Positions 1 to 10,300 of a stretch of DNA of 64,000 bases are shown piece by piece. Location of the stretch: positions 806,001-870,000 of the forward strand of contig JACZZP010000018.1 in assembly GCA_015183035.1 (NCBI GenBank), given 5' to 3'. The position numbers and the translations under genes were made by a program. Source of the stretch: Meloidogyne chitwoodi (lineage: Eukaryota > Nematoda > Chromadorea > Rhabditida > Meloidogynidae). Numbering within the stretch: the first letter of the stretch is position 1; every line of letters starts with the position of its first letter. The notes below the pieces were generated by a model. That model worked only from the letters and a program-made list of their open reading frames with translations. It was not told the DNA's origin and searched no databases.

Positions 1-1308
1 AATTATTTTTTGGGTTTCCCTTTTTTAATATCTGTTGCAATTTTTTTATTTTGTTTTAAGAGAAGAGATCCATCTATTTAAGCAGGCAATAGTTATTAAT
101 ATTTAAAAGATCTATTAAAAAGAAGTAAAAAATTTAACCGTTTGTCTCGGTGGCTCAGTTGGTAAAGCTTCTGATTATGATCAAGTAAAGTCGTGGGTTC
201 GAGACCTGTCCTCTTCATTTTCTCTTACCTTATAAATAAAATAAAAATACTGCAACCTAAATCTTCAATAAACATTTTTTAATCCTTTATTTTTATTTAC
301 CCATTTATTGCGGGTATTTTTAAGGCATTCTCTTTTTTAATGTCGCATATTGATAATTTATATATGGTATTTTCTTTTATTTAAATAAATAGTCTGTCTC
401 TTCTAATCTTGCCTTTTTTATTATTATTTTTTAATCTTTCTATTGGCAGTCCTGCTTTAATTTTAAAAAATATTCCCAAAAATTTTAAAAAATTTCAATT
501 AAAAATGCTTAATTTTTAACAAAAATATTTTAATCTAACAAATTTCCTAGGACAGCTATTTATTAGAATGTTTATATACTCCTTTATCTTTCTTTTATCC
601 CAAAATTTTTATAAAATCCTTTTAAACTTCTTTTATTGATTTTCTTTTTTTTAATTAAGCAATTAATTAATTTTTAAGCAAATAAACTTTAAATATTTTT
701 TTTTAATATTAATAAATTTATTAAGAGAATTCTCTTTTCTTTTCCTAATAAGAATATCCCCTTCTCTCTTTTCTTAATTTTAGCCATTTTCTCGATTATG
801 CTTGTTAAATACCGCTGGTTATCTTTTTTTAGTCTCTCTTTTATATTACTGGAATGACCCAAATCTAGTATTTCTATCATTTAAAAGCAAGAATATTTGG
901 TTGTTTTTTTGGGTTTTTTTGTTAAAAAAGAGGTGAAAGAGAGGAAGGCTATATATTAAATTATTTTCTTTTTTTGGCGATTTATTTTATAATTAATTCT
1001 TTTCGAGATAAATGCTCAATTGAATTTTTTTGTGAAGGATATTGGGTTTAGATTAACTTTAAAAAAAGAATTTATATATCTGCATAATTTCATTGACTTT
1101 TTTTATAAATTTAATGAGGCGAGATGAACTTTTTTTAAAGAAGAAAATCTTGTTTTTTAATTAATTAATATTCAATAAATAAAAATTATTAAGGAAAATT
1201 GAGTCTTTTTTAATTATTTTTCGAATTTAAAATTAACACCTTTATTTTTATCCAATCACTATTTTTTCAATTTAATATTTTTTTAGTTTTTTCTTTTTTT
1301 TTTTTGTG
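1..1308. other. AT-rich intergenic region
   Basis: Apart from the tRNA-like relic at 144-217, I see no supported gene. A 63-codon minus-strand ORF at 689-880 starts with a true ATG, but it is Lys/Ile-rich and matches nothing I recognise. Runs of T precede the first ATG of the EF-hand gene at 1309 and would hold its promoter and any trans-splice acceptor. Confidence 0.5.
144..217 (+). pseudogene. tRNA-like sequence (intergenic)
   Basis: The stretch has an A-box-like segment (TGGCTCAGTTGG) and a B-box-like GGTTCGAGACC about 40 bp later, the spacing of a tRNA gene. The T stem forms only with G-T pairs and I cannot pair the two acceptor halves. I read it as a degenerate tRNA or tRNA-derived repeat, not a working gene. 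Confidence 0.4.
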
Positions 1309-4300
1309 ATGGCATTGCCACCGCTAAATAGCCACAGAAATTCTTTTTTAATTTTTATTTATTTATTGGTCTTTTTATTAATTATTAAAGAAGGATTACC
1401 TTTAGATGGAAGAAATTTAAAACATAATAAACAATCTCATCATAAAAGACAAGGTATAATTTTTTAGGTAAATTTAAATTTCAATAAGAGGACAGTTTTA
1501 TACTGTATAGAAGAATGTTGTTTTTAAAACAAAATAGGTATATATAAGAGAAAAAAGAAAGAGCGTATGGAGTCAATGTAGCTCAGTGGTTTAACGTTTG
1601 GTTATAACAAAAGATGTCGTGGGTTCGAACCTTTCCATATGCCATGACTGAGGAAAGATTGTTTTTTTATTTCTTCCTAAATTCCTTTTAATTTTTCTTT
1701 AGCTTTATAAATATTAAAAAATAATTAAATTTTATTATTTGTACAAGAAGACAAAAAAAACCAAACTAGGCCATAAAATATTTTACAGAATTTATTTTTC
1801 TTAATAGACATTTTTAGCACAACATCAAAATACTTCTGAAATAATTGTTCCAAAAATAACAAAACAATTAGATGGTTAATTTTTATTTTATTTATTTTAA
1901 ATTTCTTCTTTCAGATTCACATCAATCTGTTCAACCAAATTTTGTTGCAAATAATGGACCTTTAATAAGAATGCCAGATGGACAATTTGTTTTAGCACCG
2001 GTTTTTAAATTAAATTTTTTTAGTTAAAAATTGTTAAAAAATTAAATTATTTTTAAAGTCTGAGCAACAACAATTTTCTCCTTCTAATATTCAACAACAA
2101 AACAAATTGTTTGAAACTGGTAAAAATTATTTTTTTAAAGTATACATAATATACCGTATTTTCTCTAATACAAGCGAATGTGCTTCTATTGAAGAATGTG
2201 CTTCAAATAGAGCGTGCGCCTTTATTTTTCAACATGTGTCTAATTCAATTTACCATCATTGATAATTAAAATAAATTTTTATCACATAATTTAAGTATAA
2301 TGCTTAAAACAGTAGATTTCTTCATCTTCGGACAACACCTGGCTTAAAAAAATAATTTATAAATAATATGAATGAAAAATCTTTTAAACTAATATTTTAT
2401 TTTATTCTGATTTATCTTAAATTTAAATTATTTTTCAGAATTTAAAACTTAAGTTTACTTTTATTATTTAGGCTATAAGTTTCTTTTTGTTTTCTGCTGT
2501 CTGCCTTTTCTCGAATGTATTAGACACTCATTTTTTAAAACTTTATTTCTCTCTTATATTCTCTCTTATTTTCTTTTGCTTCTTTTCTCTTCTAAAGCAC
2601 ACAAAATAATATATTTTTTCTTCATGTATTCTCCAACCTATTTATTAGTTTTTCTTTGTAATTTTGTTATGATTTTATTTTTTACTGTCATTTATCGCTT
2701 CTCGGCCTTTTGTTGCTTGTTTAGCAATCAATGATATTGGTGCTGGGATGAGCAAAAAAAATTTTTAAGTTGGAGATGTATATTAAATATTATTTTTTTA
2801 GTAGTTTAAAATACTTTAGCGATTGGCAAAGTATTTTTTTTTTAATTTTGAAAAGTAGTTAGTAATTACAATATTGTCCAAAAGAATGTTTTTTTTTAAC
2901 TCGAACATTCTGAGGCGTTTATTCGCTGGCGGTTTCTCATCTCAAGGGCATCCTTCACCTTTACCGATTAAAAATTACCTATAGTTTATGTAACTACCGT
3001 CTATTAAAACCTCACAAATTAAAAATAGAAAAAATCCATTGTTTATACAAATGGATTTTCAATAATCATTATCATCATCACTTTCAAGCAAAAGTCCTTC
3101 TTTCATTCGTTTCGTTCCTTTATTATTTAGTTCAAATCTTATCCAATTTAATAATAACCATACGTCTTTCAAATATTTAACAGCCATTTTATGGAAGTTT
3201 AAAAGCTTAAAGGGGTTAAATTAGAAAAATTAACAGTTACTTACCTTATCCAAGAAATCTGTATCAAAATTTAGAATTGGCAAAATATTTTGAAATTCAT
3301 AACGTTTATTAATTAAATTTGTTCCAATTATGTTGGAAAATATTATCAAAGCCTCAAAAAATTTTGCCAGTTCTTCAGAAATATCATCTAATATCTCTGC
3401 ATAAGCAATATTATATCCATCAAAAGTTCCATAATATCTATGATCACTAAATCTAACACTAAGAGGCTCCTTTGTAACTCCTATATAAATAATATCCTCA
3501 ATTGTTTCCAAGCTCGATTCCAAATTTTTAACAACGTAAACCTATATATAAAACATTTTTTAAGCCCGGCAAATATGCCAGGCAATTCCAAAATTTTTCC
3601 AATTTATTGCTCTATAAGAGCAGAGGTCAAAAACCCCAAAAAAAATTTTTTTAATTAAAAAATAATAATAGAAAGTATAATTTCAGCTGAGAAGTAAAAA
3701 AGAGAAAATGAATATGTAAGAAAGGAGAACATCTCTTACTTTTCCTTTTCTCTACTTGAACTAGTTTTTCGTGTACTAAAAAGGAGAAGAATATAGAACA
3801 TTAAAAAAGAGTACGCGTTTCAAAAATTAATATTTTTTGCTCTACATCGAAAATTGTTAAATTTTCTTTATTATTATTTTTTATTTCGATCTTTTTGTTC
3901 CCTTGCAATTTGTTAAATAATGTTCGATAATTTGGAAAAAATTTGATAATTTTGGAAAATTTTTGGAAAATAAAAAATGTTAAAAATTTGCGGACCCAAT
4001 TATTTTTTAAGATTTATTTAAATAGGTTGAATATAAAATAAATGTAAAATTATTGTTAATATTTAAAACTTTTTGGTTCTTTTCCGTTCTGCACCACCCC
4101 CCATTTCGGTGCCAAAGTGAGGTGTCATTCGAAAGAGCTCGGTGAGCTGAGTCGAACTAGCCCTGAACAAAGTCGGACCAACGAATCTGAGCCGGAATAC
4201 AAACCTTCGAAAATCGAAAAACCATAGGGGGGACCAAGCTCTTCTAAATGATTACCGCGGCTGCTACTAAATTATTTTCACTGAATTAATTATTTTGTTA

Positions 4301-7300
4301 TAATTCTAGCCGTAGATTAACGCATGTACCAAAAGCCTACGAGAGATGGGCTCCCAAATGAAGAAGTGATAAAACACTCCCAATAGGTCCAAGTTTGAGT
4401 GTTTCCAACAAACCACCTCACTTTGGCACCGAAATGGGGGGTGGTGCAGAACGGAAAAGAACCAACTTTTTTGTTAATTTAAAAAATGCTCTCAGTCATC
4501 AAATCTATTTTTTGCAATATAATTTTATTTTTTAAATTATTTTTTTTTTATTTGTTCGGGTCCGCAAGTTCATTTAACCAATAAAAATATTAAAAAGATA
4601 CCCTATACTCTCCTTGTTGTGATCTTAATAAATTAATTAATTCTAATGTTTCCACTTCTTCTCCATTTAACACTTGTTCGAATTGATGACTCCAATGGTG
4701 TGGAGTATAAAAATTAAATATATTACAACTACGCGAGTTAAAATGTCTATTATATTTCAAGCAATTAAAAGATTTTTCGCAATAAACACAAATGCTTTTT
4801 CCTATAAATGAAGAATTAATAAAACACTTCCAAAAGGTCCAAGTTTGACTTGTTTCCAGCAAACTTCGGTCCTTCATAACCTTGTTCAAAATCGTTCAAT
4901 CAAGACGATTTTTGTCTCATTCGACTCAGCTCAAAGAGCTCTTTCTAATGAGCTAAAAACTCAATTTTGGAATTTTTTACTTTAAAATGAGCTTACTCCC
5001 CCCTATAGTTTTTCAATTGTCGGGGACCTGTAACTCGGCCCAAAAATTTTTCCTAGAAATAAAACTTATGTATTCGTGCTCAGCTCTTCGAGAGGAATCG
5101 AATGATAAGTATTACATGATCCGAACTCGGCCCATCTACTAAAGCGACCCCAAAATAAAAACCTGCGAGTGTGACAGAAGGATCAATACTTGCAATAACA
5201 TCGAGTTCCTCTTGATTGGCAGAATATTCGCCAAAAGAGCAAGACGTAACTTTTGTATAACCAAGCCGAGGTAGGGGTTGGCTAACCTCTTGTCGCATTT
5301 TCTCTGGAAGAGCAGCTAAAAAAACTGTATCTAAACATTCTTGTACACCAAAGGAAACACTCTCTACAGTATATGAACAAGATTGTTCATTCATTTCCTA
5401 TAAAAGGAAACGTTTGAGAAAAAGAGAACAAATTAAAACGAAAAAAGAAAACTTGATATGTTGGGTCATCAATTGAAAGAGTTTCTCCTATAAATAATTA
5501 AAAAATATATAACCATTTTTACTAATTAATACCACTATCAATAATTCCTTGATTATCATCATTTGATTCCAAATTCTTTTCCAATAAATCAATTTTACTA
5601 TTTATCTCATTAATTAACTGAAAATGCTGTTCTAGCACTTCATTTAATCTTATTTCATATTCCAAATATTCTTCAAAATAATAATTTCTAGAACAAATTA
5701 ATTCCTCCAATTTTTCCTTAAAAGTATAAAAATTAGGGTTTTATTTAGATTTAATTAAAAAAAAATTCTTTTTAATTTACGGTAACCCATAAATGTTCTT
5801 TTTAAATACAACTTACAAGAGTGTCACTCACCGATTTTGACAAAACTTATAACATTCGAAAAAGCTTTTCGAGTAGATAAATTTTTTGTCCCGTTTTAAG
5901 GTATTGTAAAGTTACGAGCTTTTAAAGTTAAAAAATGTTCCTTTTCCTCTTCAAAGTGTCCTTTCTCTTCACTCTTTACTACTCCCTTATGATCACCTCT
6001 CTTCTCTTTTCCATTTCTTTCCTGCAGCGGCCGCTACTTCTCTTCTCTTCTCTTCTTTTCTTTCTTTTTTTTTTGATTGATAAGGAAGAAATTAAGAGAA
6101 GCCGCTGCAAGGAAAACAAAATGAAAAGAGAAAAGAGGTGATTAATAGCAAGAGAGCTTTTAATGTTTAAAAAATACTGTTATTTCCTCGCCAAATTCTC
6201 TTAAATTTTCATTTTTTTCAACATTTTCAAGCATTCTTCTATTTTCAATTAACAATTTTTCAACATTTTCCAATCTATTTTCAAATCGTTTTATTCTCCA
6301 TTGTTCTAAATTTAACATAAATATTTAAAATGAAAAAAGAAACCTTCGGCAAAAAGCCTTCCATTTCCGCTCTTGACTGTCCGTTTATTTTCTAATTTTT
6401 CTCTAGCAATCTTACCTGATTCTCTATTAAACACCATTTTTAAAATCTTAAACAAAAGAAAAAATATTTATTAAAAAATGAAGGGTGCCAAAATCTGGGA
6501 TTTATAAGATTCATGACTGTAAAAAAATTTTAAAATATTATAATCTGGGTTTTACCACAGTGTATCAAAACTATTTTTTTCTTTTTCTCTAATTTTAATA
6601 TTTATACGTTATGCCAAAATATAAAAAAAAGCAAAAAATACAATATAAATTTCTGAACAATCATTCTCTATGTCAAAATTTTTTTAAAAATGGGTAAAGA
6701 CCTGCTGATTTTTTTTTTAGTAAAAATACAATGCTTTTTTAATATAATAGACCCTATTTGATACCAAAGTTGACATAGGTTTTTTATTTATTATTTTTTT
6801 AACCACTATCCAATTTTCCCCTTGTATAATCGTTGCCTCTAAAATAAGCATTGAAACGACTAAAAATAAAGGGGCGTTGAAATGTATTTTACCAAAGTGT
6901 CGGAAACTTTAAAATGTTTATTTAATTCCTTTAATGCAGGTTTAGATAATCAATTTATAATTAATTTTGTAATTTATTTCATTTAATTTTTGTCTTATAT
7001 TAATAACTTTTTATTTTTAACTTAAAAATTAAAAGATAATAAGGAATATTTATAAGCAATCTTTTTAGTAATCTTTAATATTAAAAAAATCCTATGTTGA
7101 GCTATAGAAGATATACCTATTTATTTTTAAAATTAAAAAATAAACAACCAACTCCACCACAATAAAAATAAAATTTATTCCTTTTAATATGACAATATCC
7201 ATATCCTGAATATTTATTTTATTTTCAGAAATTAAGAAATTATTATCACAAATTAATATTTTATTTTTTCTCATTTTTAATATTTTCAACATTATTTTTT

Positions 7301-10300
7301 CAATTTATATAAATAAATACTTTAAAAAATCTAAACAATTTTAATCAAAATAAAATATTTGTATTATAACTTTAAATATAATTTTATCAGTTCAAATAAT
7401 GTTAATAATTTAAAAAAAATAAATAATATTTAATTTTATTATTAATTTTTCTCTTCTTCTTCTTTACTAATTATTCTCTTTCTTTTTTAAATTGTTAATT
7501 TATCAATTCATCCTTTTGGCTAAGATCAAAGTGTAGTATCTGTTCTTTACGGCTTAATCTCCGTAACGACCCCAACCGGGGTCAAAGAGATTAACCAATT
7601 TTTGGAAAAGGGCGTGAGTTGGAAGCTTGCTTCTGCTCTGCCACGCGTCGGCCCGGTCTTGCACTTACCTCCGGGAACGGCGCATTCCTCCCTTTTGGGA
7701 GGATCAAAATCGGTTGAGTTTTAAGTGCGACAAGGAATGGAGTTTTAGGTGCAGGAAACGCTTGTATTAGAACATGCGCTTTTATTAGAGAATGCGCTTT
7801 ATTAGAGAAAATACGATATACATATATTTCAATATTATTAAATTAAAAATTTCAGAAATAAAAAATATGACTTTTGTTGTAAAGAAAATAAATATAAGGA
7901 GACACTCGTTTCATTATAACGGGAGTTAACTATATTTTCATTTTTTAGATAATGAAAATACTACAACTACTTCTTCTTCTACGCAATTTATTACAACAAC
8001 AACAATATTAAATTCTTTTACTGATAATTTTAATGAAAATACTTTATCTCCATTTTCTACAACAACAATAACAATTAATAATTTACCTAATAATAATAAT
8101 CATATTCCTTCAGTTGATAAAAGTGTTGATTTAGATGGAGATGGAGCACTTTCTTTAAATGAAGTTCAATATGCTGCTGTTTGTTTTTTTTAATTAAATT
8201 TAAAATTATGTACCTAAAAAAGACTTTTACCTTTAGAGATTTTTACTTTTATTGATAAATTTCTGTTTAAGAGGGTAATAAGTGTGAGACTCTATTGTAC
8301 TAGCACTTTATGTTAGTTAAGAACATAATTTATTATTCTAAAAGTTAATTAATCTCAATAGGCATCGAACCTTCATCATCCAGGGGTAGCCAAGCGCTTA
8401 TCCAACTAAGCCAGATTGCACCTTTTTTGTTTTCCTTATTTTTTCTATTATATATTTTTTATTTTTAAAGTTTGTCCATCATGGATTAAGTTCTTCTGTT
8501 GTTGAAAATCTTTTCAAGTTTATTTATTTTTAATTTAATTTTTAATAAATTTATTTTAGTGATGTTGATTTTAATAAAGATGGATTTCTTTCTTCTATTG
8601 GTTTTTTAAATAAAAATATTTTTTATTTAATAAATTATTTTAGAATTTAATGAAATACGTCCTTTAGTTTTAGCAAAGGCAGAAAATGCTGCTTTAAGAT
8701 ATTTACAAGTTAATTAATTAAAATTAATTTTTTTAAATTAAATTTAGAATGTTGATTTAGATCATAATGGATTACTTAATTTAAATGAAGCAAAAACATA
8801 TATTTTACGTGAATATGGAATTAGTAATAGAGATGTTGAGAGAATATGGCGTTTAGTAGTTTGTTAAAATTAAAAAATAATTATTTTTTAAATTTAATAA
8901 AAAAGGTTCCAAGTAGTGGAGATGAAATGGATGCTGTTTTGTTTAGTAAATTAAGAAGGTAGGTATATTTAATTAATTTATTTTTTAATTAATTTATTTA
9001 TTTTAAGAAGAGTTCGTGGAATGAGTATTCGATTGGCTAGACAAATTATGAAAGTTTGTTTTTTTAAATTAAAAATTAAATAATTTTATAGACTGCTGAT
9101 AGAGACCAGGATGGACATATTGATATGAGAGAGGCTGCTGTATGTTTTTTTAAATTAAGTAATTATATATTTTCTTTTAAAAAAAGATGATAGCATTTGA
9201 ACAAGAAGGTATTGGAGCAGGGGAAGTAGTTGAAATGCTTGGTTTGAATTTTAGTTCTTTTTATTTTAATTATTTAAATTTAAAGCTAGTGTTGATGATA
9301 ATAATGATGGACAATTAAATGCCCCAGAATTTGCTGATTTTGAAAGAATTGTAAAAAAATAATAATTATTATTTTTCAAAAATTAAATTAATTTAAATTT
9401 AAAAGGTTCGTGCCAAAGCAGTTGAAACATCTAAAAAAGCTTTAAAAGTAGTAGATACAGATGGAAGTGGAACTTTAACAATGGATGAAGCTAAAAAAAT
9501 AGCTTTTGATCATTATGGTTTTGATGAAGCAACATTAGAACCTTTTTTTGCTCAAGCAGATGAAAATGAAGTTTTTTTATTTTTAAATAAAATAATATAA
9601 TTTATTTAAAAAAAAGGATGGTCAATTAGATGCTGTTGAATTTGCTGGTTTTCGTTCTGTTATTAGAGGCAGAGCAGTTAAAAATGCATTAATGTTGCTT
9701 CCAGAAATGGATGAAGATGGTGATGGGGTAAATAAAAATACAAAAATATTTTTTAAAAATATTCTGAAATAAATCAGAATAATTCTGATTTAATTTAAAT
9801 ATATTCTGATTTTTCTTACTAACTTCTGATTATATTCTGATAATATTTTTATTAATTCTGATATTTTATTCTTTCTTTTTTTACTTAATTCTGATTATAT
9901 TCTGAATTAATATAATATTTCCTTTCCCCTTTTGAGAGCATTAATGAAGCTGAGGCGGAGCAACGTGCTCGTCGTGAAGATGATATGAATGGTAATTCTT
10001 TTCCTTTAATATTTATTTTAATTTTTTAGCTGCTGAAACTCATAGTCTCTTTTCTGTTGCTGATCAAGACAGAAATGGATTACTTGATAAAGTTTTATTA
10101 ATTTAAATTTAAAAATTAATTAATTAATTTAAATTTAGGTTGAATTGGCAGATTTTGTTCGTCTTGTAAGATTAACTTCAATTAAATTTGTTTCTGATCA
10201 TTTTCGTGATTATGACACAAATAGAGATAAACAAATAACTTTGGATGAATTAGAACGTTTAGTTAAAGATCGTTATAAATTAGAACCTACGGTTATTTTT

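Larger units (their letters stand above)
2120..7948 (+). other. 5.8-kb intron of the EF-hand gene (nested elements)
   Basis: This is the interval between two phase-1 exons of the EF-hand gene. Every other intron of this gene is under about 370 bp. It contains a U2 5'-end fragment, a GIY-YIG gene on the minus strand, a hAT-type MITE, a relic of the same family with a BED-like ORF, small coiled-coil ORFs, a U2 snRNA gene, and inverted copies of a short repeat near both ends (2150-2220 and 7759-7821). I cannot exclude that it is intergenic and that two genes were joined here. Confidence 0.5.

Noticed and set aside
5935..6141. 68-codon plus-strand ORF
   Set aside because: Leu/Phe/Ser runs from TC-rich low-complexity DNA.
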